NCBI GenBank assembly: GCA_003164715.1 | Contig: PLTZ01000078.1 | Span: forward strand, 1 to 64,000 | Direction: 5' to 3' | Source: Opitutaceae bacterium | GTDB taxonomy: Bacteria > Verrucomicrobiota > Verrucomicrobiia > Opitutales > Opitutaceae | Length of the DNA: 64,000 nt | In this document: piece by piece, positions 9,991 through 18,251 of the stretch | How positions within the stretch are numbered: position 1 is the stretch's first letter | Layout: each line of letters starts with the position of its first letter | Notes under the pieces: generated by a model | Told to the model about the DNA's origin: nothing | The model's database searches: none | What the model saw: only the letters and a program-made list of their open reading frames with translations | Program-made: the position numbers and the translations under genes

Positions 9991-11265
9991 ATGCCCGAGG
10001 ACCTCAAGAAGCTTGTCACCGACATCGCCGTGCGCGCCCGCGCGGCCTCACTCGCGCTCGCGGTCTCGCCGGCAGCCGCCCGCAACGCTGCGCTCACGGA
10101 CCTCGCGGCCAGGATCGAACGGTCGCGCGACGCCCTCCTGGCCGCCAACCAACGGGACCTTGCCTCGGCCGAGGCGAACGGCCTCACGGCCTCGCAGGTC
10201 GACCGGCTGACGCTCACGGGCGAGCGCCTCGGCCACCTGGCCGAGTCCGTCCGGCAGGTCGCGGCGCTTCCCGACCCCCTGGGCGAGGTGCTTGAGGAGA
10301 CGACGCGCCCGAACGGCCTCAGGCTGCGCAAGGTGCGGGTCCCGATCGGCGTCATCGGCGTCATCTTCGAGGCGCGCCCGAACGTGACCGTGGACTGCGC
10401 CGTCCTGTGCCTGAAGAGCGGCAACGCGGCGATCCTTCGCGGCGGAAGCGAGATCTTCGAGACGAACAAGGCGCTGGCCGCCCTCGTCTGCGAGTCGCTC
10501 GCATCCGCGGGGCTCCCCCACGACGCGGTCCAGCTCGTCCCGACGACGGACCGGGCCGCCCTGGACGTGCTCCTCAGGCTCGACACGCTCGTCCACTGCA
10601 TCATCCCGCGGGGCGGCGAGGGGCTCATCCGCTTCGTCGCCGAGAACAGCACGATCCCCGTGATCAAGCACTACGCGGGCGTCTGCTTCGTGTACCTCGA
10701 CCGGTCCGCGGATCCGGCCATGGCGGAGTCGATCGTCGTCAACGCGAAGACCCAGAGGCCCGGGGTCTGCAACGCGGCCGAGCAGCTGCTCGTCCACCGT
10801 GGCGCCGCGGCGGCGCTCCTGCCCCGGGTGGGCGCGGCCCTGGCCGCCAGGGGCGTGGCGCTGCGCTGCGACCCGGCCGCCGCGTCGCTTCTCGCGGCCG
10901 CGGGCGTCGCGACCGAGCCGGCGAACGCCGAAGACTTCAGAGCGGAGTTCCTCGACCTGGTCATCGCGGTCCGGATCGTGGACTCGCTCGAGGAGGCCGT
11001 CGCGGTCATCAACCGCGACGGGTCCGCGCACAGCGACGCCATCGTCACCGCCGACCGCGCGGCCGCCGAGAAGTTCATGGCGGGCGTGGACAGCGCCGCC
11101 GTGTTCTGGAACGCGAGCACGAGGTTCAACGACGGCTTCGAGTTCGGGTTCGGCGCCGAGATCGGGATCAGCACAGACCGCCTCCACGCCCGCGGACCCA
11201 TGGGGCTGCGCGAGCTCTGCAGCTACAAGTGGATGGTGACGGGGACCGGGCAGGTCCGGGCGTAG
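9991..11265 (+). CDS. proA: glutamate-5-semialdehyde dehydrogenase (gamma-glutamyl phosphate reductase)
   Basis: ProA reduces gamma-glutamyl phosphate to glutamate-5-semialdehyde with NADPH, the second step of proline synthesis. The 424-residue protein is full length. Motifs include GVIGVIFEARPNVT (about 121-134), LKSGNAAILRGGSE, the active-site Cys260 in TQRPGVCNAAE, and the C-terminal ISTDRLHARGPMGLREL. It stands alone between the exporter operon and a secreted protein; proB is not in the window. Confidence 0.96.
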   Translation: MPEDLKKLVTDIAVRARAASLALAVSPAAARNAALTDLAARIERSRDALLAANQRDLASAEANGLTASQVDRLTLTGERLGHLAESVRQVAALPDPLGEVLEETTRPNGLRLRKVRVPIGVIGVIFEARPNVTVDCAVLCLKSGNAAILRGGSEIFETNKALAALVCESLASAGLPHDAVQLVPTTDRAALDVLLRLDTLVHCIIPRGGEGLIRFVAENSTIPVIKHYAGVCFVYLDRSADPAMAESIVVNAKTQRPGVCNAAEQLLVHRGAAAALLPRVGAALAARGVALRCDPAAASLLAAAGVATEPANAEDFRAEFLDLVIAVRIVDSLEEAVAVINRDGSAHSDAIVTADRAAAEKFMAGVDSAAVFWNASTRFNDGFEFGFGAEIGISTDRLHARGPMGLRELCSYKWMVTGTGQVRA

Positions 11266-11279
11266 GTTCTGGCCCCTCC

Positions 11280-11305
11280 CGCGCGCCTCTTACCGCCGGC
11301 GCGCG
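11280..11305 (+). terminator. possible hairpin downstream of proA
   Basis: CGCGCGCC (11280-11287) can pair with GGCGCGCG (11298-11305) across a 10-base loop, 15 bases after the proA stop. There is no T-run, so termination is uncertain; a hairpin in GC-rich DNA can also arise by chance. Confidence 0.3.
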
Positions 11306-11360
11306 CTATGGATAGGGTTTGCGTGGAACCATTACCCACGGTAGGTTTCTGCTGAGAGAT

Positions 11361-12068
11361 ATGACGAATCGCGCACCCAAGATCCTGCTCGCCTTCATGG
11401 TGGCCGCGGGGGTCGCCTCGGCCCAGAGCGCGGCGACCGCGCCGTCGCCCGCCGCGGGCCCGGGCGCGGAGGTCTCGCCGGCCGCCGGGACCGAGACAAG
11501 CGACGCGTCGAGCATCGTGCTGGCCCAGAAGCCGGCGGCGTTCCCGCTCGCCCAACCCGCCGACTCGGACGGCGTCACCCGGTCCGTTTCGCCCGGAGTC
11601 GCAGCCGCGCTCGCGCAGGGGATGGGCAAATTCAGCCCCCCGACGCCCACGCCGACGCCGGTCGCGGAGCCTCAGGACCTCCGGGACATCGACAAGCCGA
11701 GGAACGAGATCAAGCGCCTGCCCAGTTACATCGTGCGCGAATCCCGCCCCCCCATCTTCCGGGAGCGCGACCTCAACACGACCGCCGGCCAGATCGACCT
11801 CTCGTTCAAGAGCCACCCGGGCCTGCTGTTCGGCAACCTCTTCGGCCTGAACTCCGGCCTCGCGTACGACATGTACCTCGACGACCAGCGCCAGCAGAAC
11901 ATCGACGAGCTCACCGACATCGCCCACGCCGTGTCGCGCGGGGACCCGAAGTCGGGGGCCTATATCCTTGAGCAGACGCAGGGCGCGTACATGCGCACTG
12001 ATGACGCCGTCAATTACTTCGGCGGCCCCATCTCCGGCGGAGGCACAATGGGGGGCGCGGGTAAGTGA
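11361..12068 (+). CDS. secreted or lipid-free periplasmic protein of unknown function
   Basis: The 235-residue product starts with a Sec-type signal peptide (APKILLAFMVAAGVASAQSA, cleavage expected after about residue 22). An Ala/Pro/Thr-rich low-complexity segment with a TPTPTP stretch follows, then a folded-looking part (about 100-215) with SYIVRESRPPIFRERDL and SHPGLLFGNLFGLNSGLAYDMYLDDQ split over two stretches, and a glycine-rich tail. The ATG at 11361 is preceded by GAGAGAT. The end overlaps birA by 4 bases (GTGA), so expression is coupled although a functional link is not obvious. No family recognised. Confidence 0.72.
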   Translation: MTNRAPKILLAFMVAAGVASAQSAATAPSPAAGPGAEVSPAAGTETSDASSIVLAQKPAAFPLAQPADSDGVTRSVSPGVAAALAQGMGKFSPPTPTPTPVAEPQDLRDIDKPRNEIKRLPSYIVRESRPPIFRERDLNTTAGQIDLSFKSHPGLLFGNLFGLNSGLAYDMYLDDQRQQNIDELTDIAHAVSRGDPKSGAYILEQTQGAYMRTDDAVNYFGGPISGGGTMGGAGK

Positions 12069-13048
12069 CCGAGACGCTGATCCTGCGCGAACTGCTTGCG
12101 GCCGAGCCGGGCTGGGTTTCCGGCGGCGCGATAGCGGCCAAGATCGGCGTCAGCCGCGTGTCCGTCTGGCACCAGATGGAGAAGCTGCGCGCCCAGGGCT
12201 TCGAGTTCGAGGCGCTGCCGGCGCGCGGCTACCGCCTCTCGGGCCGCCCGAGGATGCTCCACGCGGGCCTCGTGGAGGCCCAGCTCAAGGTCCGCCGCAA
12301 GGCGTTCTCGCTCATGATCCTGGACGATGTCGACAGCACGAACGACGAGTGCGCCCGCCAGCTCGCGGCGGGCCGCGCAACGCCGTTCGCCGTGCTGGCG
12401 CGGCGCCAGAGCCGCGGCCGCGGCCGGTTCGGCCGGGTGTGGCACAGCGAGGCAAACGGCAACCTCTATTCGAGCTTCGCGTTCCGGCCGAGGATCGCGC
12501 CGGAGCGGATGCAAACCTTCACGCTCTGGATGGGGGTGACCGTCTGCGAGCTCGTGTCCAAGTTCCTGCCCGTCCCGCCCCGCATCAAGTGGCCTAACGA
12601 CATCGTCTTCGACGGGAGGAAGGCCGGCGGGATGCTGACCGAGGCGCGCGTCGACGCCGACCAGATCCAGGACCTGGTCTTCGGGCTTGGCCTCAACGTG
12701 AACAGCCCCCCCTCCGTCTGGCCGTCGGACCTCGGCCGGCGGGCCGTCTCGCTCTCGGAGGTCGCGGGAGCCCCGGTCGACCTGAACCGCCTGACCGCCG
12801 CCCTGATCGGGCGCGTGCTCCTGGCCTACGAGCGCTTCATCGAGGGCGAGCACGTCGGGACCTTCGCCGAGCTCTGGAACAAGCACGACGTCCTGCGGGG
12901 CCGCGAGGTGACCCTCGTGCAGGGCGGCCGCAGGCGGCGGGGCCGGGTCCTTGGGGTCGACGACGTGGGCTCGCTGCTCCTGCGCGACGACCACGGGCGC
13001 ACGCGCGGGTTCCGGGCGGGAGAGGTGACAATCGAGAAGGGCGGCTAG
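12065..13048 (+). CDS. birA: biotin--[acetyl-CoA-carboxylase] ligase with N-terminal DNA-binding domain
   Basis: BirA activates biotin with ATP and attaches it to the biotin carboxyl carrier protein. This is the two-domain form that can also repress biotin genes. The 327 residues show a winged HTH at the N-terminus (about 18-48, SGGAIAAKIGVSRVSVWHQM), the ligase core with ATP/biotin motif GRGRFGRVW (118-126), KWPND (175-179) and GRKAGGML with Lys186, and a C-terminal SH3-like domain (about 275-325). The GTG start overlaps the upstream stop. The presence of the HTH implies biotin-responsive regulation of targets outside this window. Confidence 0.93.
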   Translation: MTETLILRELLAAEPGWVSGGAIAAKIGVSRVSVWHQMEKLRAQGFEFEALPARGYRLSGRPRMLHAGLVEAQLKVRRKAFSLMILDDVDSTNDECARQLAAGRATPFAVLARRQSRGRGRFGRVWHSEANGNLYSSFAFRPRIAPERMQTFTLWMGVTVCELVSKFLPVPPRIKWPNDIVFDGRKAGGMLTEARVDADQIQDLVFGLGLNVNSPPSVWPSDLGRRAVSLSEVAGAPVDLNRLTAALIGRVLLAYERFIEGEHVGTFAELWNKHDVLRGREVTLVQGGRRRRGRVLGVDDVGSLLLRDDHGRTRGFRAGEVTIEKGG

Positions 13049-13074
13049 GGCCGCCGCGGCGCGCTCCCACAGGC

Positions 13075-14079
13075 ATGAACACGACCCCCACAGAGCAGGC
13101 GATAGAGGTGTCCCACCTGGTGAAGAGCTACGCGGGCGTGAAGGCCGTCAACGACATCAGCTTCACGGTGCCCCGGGGCGAGATCATCGGGTTTTTGGGC
13201 CCGAACGGCGCGGGCAAGTCGACCACGATGCGCATCCTCACCGGCTACCTTCCGGCGACCTCCGGGCAGGTCTCGATCTGCGGCTTCCCGGTCGCGTCGG
13301 AGGCCGACGCCGTCAAGCGGCGCGTGGGCTACATGCCGGAGAACAACCCGCTCCCCGACGAGATGCGCGTGAGCGAATACCTGTACTTCCGGGGCCGGCT
13401 CAAGGAGGTCCCGCGCCGCAAGCTCGGCTCCAGGATCGACGAGGTCCTCGAGCTGTGCGACTTGAAGCGCGTCCGCCACAAGATCATCGGCAAGCTCTCG
13501 AAGGGGTTCCGCCAGCGCGTCGGCATCGCCGAGTCGGTCCTCGCGGAGCCCCCCGTGATCATCATGGACGAGCCGACGATCGGGCTCGATCCGCACCAGA
13601 TCCTCATCGTCAGGGACCTGATCGCCAGCCTGCGCGGGCGCATGACGGTCCTCATCTCGAGCCACATCCTCCCGGAGATCGAGATGACCTGCGACCGGGT
13701 CCTCATCATCAACCAGGGCCGGATCGTGGCCCAGGGGACGCCGGCCGACCTGCGCCGCGAGGTGCTCGGGAAGTCGGCCTACGAGATCGAGGCCGCGGGC
13801 GACCTGGGGGCGCTCCCGTTCCTGCTCGGGTCGATCGACCCGGGCCTGTCCGTTGCCTCGGAGGGTCCCGCTGACGCCCTGGGCTTCCGCACGATCCGGC
13901 TGACGACCCTCAACCTTGATGACGCCGGGGAGGCGATCCTCAGGGCCTGCCTGTCAGAGGGGCTGCGGGTGCGTGCGCTCAGCCGGGAGCACCCCACCCT
14001 CGAGGACGTGTTCCTCGCGGCGACGCGCCGCAGCTGGGACGCCGTGGCGGAGGATCCCTCGAAAGGCGGATCCAAATGA
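13075..14079 (+). CDS. Gld-like ABC transporter, ATP-binding subunit (GldA type)
   Basis: The 334-residue ABC ATPase has Walker A LGPNGAGKST (41-50), a signature reading LSKGFRQRVG (141-150; consensus would be LSGGQ, a variant usual in the GldA group) and Walker B VIIMDEPTIGLDP (161-173). The C-terminal region of about 100 residues ends with HPTLEDVFLAATRR. It overlaps the permease gene by 4 bases. Together with the next three genes it matches the gliding-motility-like ABC set found in Bacteroidetes, Verrucomicrobia and other phyla. In non-gliding bacteria its role is unproven, so gliding should not be assumed. Confidence 0.88.
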   Translation: MNTTPTEQAIEVSHLVKSYAGVKAVNDISFTVPRGEIIGFLGPNGAGKSTTMRILTGYLPATSGQVSICGFPVASEADAVKRRVGYMPENNPLPDEMRVSEYLYFRGRLKEVPRRKLGSRIDEVLELCDLKRVRHKIIGKLSKGFRQRVGIAESVLAEPPVIIMDEPTIGLDPHQILIVRDLIASLRGRMTVLISSHILPEIEMTCDRVLIINQGRIVAQGTPADLRREVLGKSAYEIEAAGDLGALPFLLGSIDPGLSVASEGPADALGFRTIRLTTLNLDDAGEAILRACLSEGLRVRALSREHPTLEDVFLAATRRSWDAVAEDPSKGGSK

Positions 14080-14837
14080 GGCACTTCTTCACCATCCTCG
14101 GGCACGAGGTCCGCATGCTGCTCGTCAGCCCGAGCACCTACATCGCCGCCGTTGCCTTCTTCCTGCTGATGGGCTTCACCTTCACGACGATCCTCGAGCA
14201 GTACAGCACGGCGCCCCAGGACCTCTCGCCCGCGTCCGTCTTCTTCAACTACTACTGGTTCCCGGTGATCTTCATGGTCCCGCTGCTCACCATGAAGTGC
14301 CTGGCGGAGGAGCGCCGCCTCGGCACGATCGAGACCCTCCTCACCTCCCCCGTCACCACGGTGGAGGTGGTGCTCGGCAAGTACGCCGCCGCGTACCTCC
14401 TGTACCTGATCTTCTGGGCGTCCTCCTCGGGGTTCTTCTACATCCTGCGGCGCTTCGCGGGCGACGCCCACCTGATCGACCCCGGCCCCATCCTCGGCGG
14501 CTACCTCTTCATCACCGTCTCCGGCCTGTTCTTCATCGCGATCGGCGTCTTCGCGAGCTCGCTCTCGCGCAACCAGTCCGTGGCGGGGATCATCTGCGTG
14601 GTGCTCCTTGTGGGGATCATACTCGGGGGCCAGTACCTCGCCAACGCGCCGTGGCTCGACCGCGAGGCCCTGCTGCCCCTCAAGGAGGCGGTGGCCTACG
14701 CCCAGATCGCCCAGCACCGCGAGGACTTCACCCGGGGCGTCGTGGACATGCGCGAGCTGCTCTTCTACCTGAGCGGCACGGTGCTCGCGCTCATCTTCAG
14801 CATCCTGAGCGTCGAGGCGAAGCTGCTGCACAGCTAG
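14076..14837 (+). CDS. Gld-like ABC transporter, permease subunit (GldF type)
   Basis: This is a 253-residue permease with about six membrane helices (around 20-42, 62-80, 105-128, 145-167, 172-193, 225-247). MKCLAEERRLGTIETLLTSPVT lies between helices 2 and 3, which is the standard cytoplasmic coupling segment of ABC-2 permeases. ATG at 14076 overlaps the ATPase stop. The product is expected to form the membrane channel for the ATPase encoded just upstream and to work with the GldG-like subunit downstream. Confidence 0.88.
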   Translation: MRHFFTILGHEVRMLLVSPSTYIAAVAFFLLMGFTFTTILEQYSTAPQDLSPASVFFNYYWFPVIFMVPLLTMKCLAEERRLGTIETLLTSPVTTVEVVLGKYAAAYLLYLIFWASSSGFFYILRRFAGDAHLIDPGPILGGYLFITVSGLFFIAIGVFASSLSRNQSVAGIICVVLLVGIILGGQYLANAPWLDREALLPLKEAVAYAQIAQHREDFTRGVVDMRELLFYLSGTVLALIFSILSVEAKLLHS

Positions 14838-14858
14838 CGCCAAACCCCCTTTGCCCAC

Positions 14859-16334
14859 GTGATTGACAGCTTCAGAGCGGCCCGATGGATCCGAACCCTC
14901 AACCTGGTCCTCCAGGCCGTGCTGTTCCTGACGTTCGTCGGCGGCCTGAACTTCCTGGCCCGCAGCCACTCGTGGCGGTACGACCTCACCCGCTACCGGC
15001 GGTTCTCGCTCACCGCCGAGTCCCTCGCCTACGTCCACGAGCTTTCCCTGCCCGTGCACATCGTCGTCACCTCGAACGGCGAGCAGGCGGACGACCCGCA
15101 GGTCAAGGGGCTGCTAAGGGAGTACGTCTACGCGACGGAGGCCAACCCGGCGGGCCGGATCACGGTCGAGTACGTCGACCTCTACCAGGACCGGCGCAAG
15201 ACCGAGAAGTACGGGATCCAGGATCCCGGCATGGTGCTGCTCGTCTGCGGCGACAAGCGGCGCGTCCTCACGCCCTCCAACCTGTACCGGGTCGAGAACA
15301 AGACCGTGAAGGACTTCATCGGCGAGCAGGCCGTGACGGCCGCGATCCTCGACGTCTCGAACCCCGACCGGAAGAAGATCTATTTCCTCGTGGGCCACGG
15401 CGAGCTGCGGCCCGACGACGTCGACCCCGCCCGGGGCCTTTCGATGGCGCGCGACCAGCTGCGCCTGCGCAACTATGACGTCGAGACGCTCGACATCGTC
15501 ACGGCGCGCAAGGTCCCCTCCGACGCGGCCCTCCTCGTGAGCGTCTCCCCGCAGGATCCGTTCAACGCCTACGACCAGGAGCTGCTCCGCCAGTACCTGG
15601 GGGCCGGGGCGGGCCGGCTCATCCTCTTCCTCGCGCCGAACTCGCACCCCGGGCTTAACGACCTGATGATCGACGACTGGGGCATCCTGGTCGACGACGA
15701 CATGATCCTCGACCTGGCCTCCGACAGCCTGACCGAGGACGGCGACCTCATCATCCGGGCGTACTCGCCCCACCCGATCACCCAGATCCTGGTCGACTAC
15801 AAGAAGGAGCTTCGGATCGGCCTGGCGCGCAGCGTCAGGCCCCTGCCGGGGCGCCCCGCCGCCGGCGGGCTCACGGTCGTGACGCTCGCGGCGACCTCGA
15901 CCTCGGCGTGGGGCGAGGTTGGCTACGCCCAGCGCGGCATCCAGACGACGTTCACGCCCGGGGTCGACATCAAGGGCATGCCGCAGATGGAGCCCCCGAA
16001 CCGCCTCGGCGTCGCCGTCGCCTCGGAGCGCGTCCCCGTCCGCGGCGACCTTCCCTCCAGCATCCCGGGCGGCAAGCTGGTCGTCGTTGGGACAGGGGAC
16101 ATGATCTCCAACGCGCGGATAACGAACACCGGCGCCGAGGAGTTCTTCCTCGACGCCGTGAACTGGGCGGTGGGGCGCGACGTCGCGCTCAACGTACCCG
16201 CCCGCCCGATCGAACGCTTCTCGCTTTCGCTCAGCGCGGGCGAGCTCGCCCGCCTCCGCTACACCCTGATGCTCGCGCTGCCCGGCATTGCCGCGCTGCT
16301 CGGCATTGCCGTATACTGGGCCCGGCGAACCTAG
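14859..16334 (+). CDS. GldG-like extracytoplasmic subunit of the ABC system
   Basis: The 491-residue protein has one N-terminal membrane helix (about 14-33, LNLVLQAVLFLTFVGGLNFL), a large extracytoplasmic ABC-type uncharacterised transport domain, and a C-terminal helix (about 468-487) followed by basic residues. Family traits are the RYDLTRYRRFSLTAES opening, where GldG proteins usually read R-x-D-L-T-...-y-SLS, and the GHGE motif (about residues 184-187). The start is GTG, 22 bases after the permease stop. It is likely a periplasmic-facing partner of the permease; substrate unknown. Confidence 0.82.
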   Translation: MIDSFRAARWIRTLNLVLQAVLFLTFVGGLNFLARSHSWRYDLTRYRRFSLTAESLAYVHELSLPVHIVVTSNGEQADDPQVKGLLREYVYATEANPAGRITVEYVDLYQDRRKTEKYGIQDPGMVLLVCGDKRRVLTPSNLYRVENKTVKDFIGEQAVTAAILDVSNPDRKKIYFLVGHGELRPDDVDPARGLSMARDQLRLRNYDVETLDIVTARKVPSDAALLVSVSPQDPFNAYDQELLRQYLGAGAGRLILFLAPNSHPGLNDLMIDDWGILVDDDMILDLASDSLTEDGDLIIRAYSPHPITQILVDYKKELRIGLARSVRPLPGRPAAGGLTVVTLAATSTSAWGEVGYAQRGIQTTFTPGVDIKGMPQMEPPNRLGVAVASERVPVRGDLPSSIPGGKLVVVGTGDMISNARITNTGAEEFFLDAVNWAVGRDVALNVPARPIERFSLSLSAGELARLRYTLMLALPGIAALLGIAVYWARRT

Positions 16335-16365
16335 AAGCCGGCCGACCCATTCCCGACACTCCGAC

Positions 16366-18243
16366 ATGCGCTCCAAAGTCACCCTCGTCCTGCTGTTCCT
16401 GAACGTCGCGCTGTTCTTCTTCATCTTCTACTTTGAGCGGGACTGGCGGATCGAGCGGGCCTCCCAGGAGGCCCGGCGCAGGGTCCTCGGTCCGGAGGCC
16501 TCGAACATCCGGCGCCTTGAGGTTTCCGGGGCGGCGCCCGGCGCCAGCTTCAGCCTCGAGCGCAGGGGCGACGCGTGGTTCCTGACGCGGCCCGTCGAGT
16601 GGCCCGCGAACCCCAACGCGGTCAGCCGCATCCTGAACGAGCTCCAGTTCCTGGAGCACGTGACGAGCTTCAGCACGCGCGACCTGGAGAAGAACGGCCA
16701 GAAACTCGCCGACTACGGGCTGGACCAGCCCCGGCTGACGCTCTCCTTCACCTCCGGCGACGAGGGATCGGCCGGCCAGACGACGGTCCTGCGGATCGGC
16801 GACGCGCCGAAGGTCGGCGACCTCCTCTACCTCCTCTCGTCGGACGGGGAGAAGATCCACGTCGTCAGCCGGTCCCTGGCGGACAGCCTGTCGGTGCCCT
16901 TCGACCAGCTGCGCTCCGACCTGATCTTCACGATCCAGGTCTTCGAGGCCCAGTCGCTCAACCTCCAGACGGCGGCTCCGTCCAGCGTGAGGGTCAGGCT
17001 CGACCGCGACCGCCAGAGCGGCCGCTGGCTGTTCCGGACGCCGGTCAACGCGCGGGCGGGAAAGAACGCGACCGAGCTGGCCATCAACGCGCTCGACGCG
17101 CTCCGGATAAAGTCCTTCGTCCTGCAGAATCCGCCGGCGACCACGCCCTCGGCGGCGCCGCTCCTGCGGGTGACGATCGAGGGCAACAACCGGCACGAGA
17201 CCCTCTACGTGGGCGCCCGCTCGGGCGGCGACGACGACTACCTGGCCCAGCTGGAGGACCGCCGCGCCATCTTCACGGTCTCAATCCCGCCGCCGCTCAT
17301 GGAGACCCTGAAGAACGCCGCCGACGACCTGAGGGACCGCCACATCCTGGACTTTGACGCGGCCGCCGTCACGTCGATCGCGCTCTCGGCGCTTAACCAG
17401 CCCGAGCTTGCGCTCCAGCGCCTCGAGTCCGCGGCGCCGGGCCACGGGCCGGACTGGCAGATCATCCGCCGGGGCGGCGCCCAGGCGTCCCAGGCCCTGG
17501 CGGCGGACTCAGCGGCGGTGCAGCGGCTGCTCGACCAGCTGGAGACCCTGAGCGCGCTCCGGTTCCAGAGCGACGCGCCCACGAACGCCGACATCGAGGA
17601 CTGGGGCTTCAACCGGCCCGAGCGCGAGATCACGCTGACCCTCGGGGCCGCGCCCGCCACGCAGATGACCCTCCAGATCGGCCTGCCGACCAAGCGCGAG
17701 AACGTCGCCTACGCCCGGATCGCCGGCCTGCCAACCGTCTACGCCGTGGAGCCCGACATCCTGAAGGACACAAGCGCCTCGCCTCTGGCCTGGCGCGAGC
17801 GGCTGCTCAGCTCCCTTCCCGCGTCGGCCCGCATCACGTCGCTCACGCTCACCAACGCGGCCGACGGCACGGTCGTCTACTCGCGCAAGCTCGCGGACGG
17901 CGAGGCGTGGGACGGCGCCCTCGCGCAGGAGAGCGCCCCGCGCAGGGAGGCGATCACGACCCTCATCTCCCAGCTGCGCACCCTGCGCGCGGCGAGCTTC
18001 GTGGAGGAGGGCTTCCCGGACAAGGTGTTCGCGGCGGGCGAGGTGCGCTCGTGGAAGTACCGGCTTGACGCCTCGGTCTCGCTTCCGGGCGGGGCCGGCA
18101 CCTGGCAGGTGAACACCATGACCCTCTGGTTCACGGAGCGTACCGGAGGCTCCGAGCAGCTTGCGGGCTCGAAGGACTTCGGGGCGGTCTTCACGGTCGA
18201 GCAGCCGCTGCTTGATGCGCTCTTCCGGCTGACGCAGCCCTGA
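16366..18243 (+). CDS. DUF4340-containing membrane-anchored protein
   Basis: The 625-residue protein has a single N-terminal membrane anchor (about residues 5-22, LVLLFLNVALFFFIFYF) and a long soluble extracytoplasmic region with repeated DUF4340-like units: W-x-L-x-x-P-v-x-x-x-A-x...-L-N-x-L patterns near residues 65-95 and again further on. Family members are regularly found directly after GldG-like genes, as here, and have no known activity. The ATG at 16366 places the anchor at the extreme N-terminus; an upstream in-frame start adds 26 unconvincing residues. Probably part of the same membrane complex. Confidence 0.82.
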   Translation: MRSKVTLVLLFLNVALFFFIFYFERDWRIERASQEARRRVLGPEASNIRRLEVSGAAPGASFSLERRGDAWFLTRPVEWPANPNAVSRILNELQFLEHVTSFSTRDLEKNGQKLADYGLDQPRLTLSFTSGDEGSAGQTTVLRIGDAPKVGDLLYLLSSDGEKIHVVSRSLADSLSVPFDQLRSDLIFTIQVFEAQSLNLQTAAPSSVRVRLDRDRQSGRWLFRTPVNARAGKNATELAINALDALRIKSFVLQNPPATTPSAAPLLRVTIEGNNRHETLYVGARSGGDDDYLAQLEDRRAIFTVSIPPPLMETLKNAADDLRDRHILDFDAAAVTSIALSALNQPELALQRLESAAPGHGPDWQIIRRGGAQASQALAADSAAVQRLLDQLETLSALRFQSDAPTNADIEDWGFNRPEREITLTLGAAPATQMTLQIGLPTKRENVAYARIAGLPTVYAVEPDILKDTSASPLAWRERLLSSLPASARITSLTLTNAADGTVVYSRKLADGEAWDGALAQESAPRREAITTLISQLRTLRAASFVEEGFPDKVFAAGEVRSWKYRLDASVSLPGGAGTWQVNTMTLWFTERTGGSEQLAGSKDFGAVFTVEQPLLDALFRLTQP

Positions 18244-18251
18244 AAGAGAGG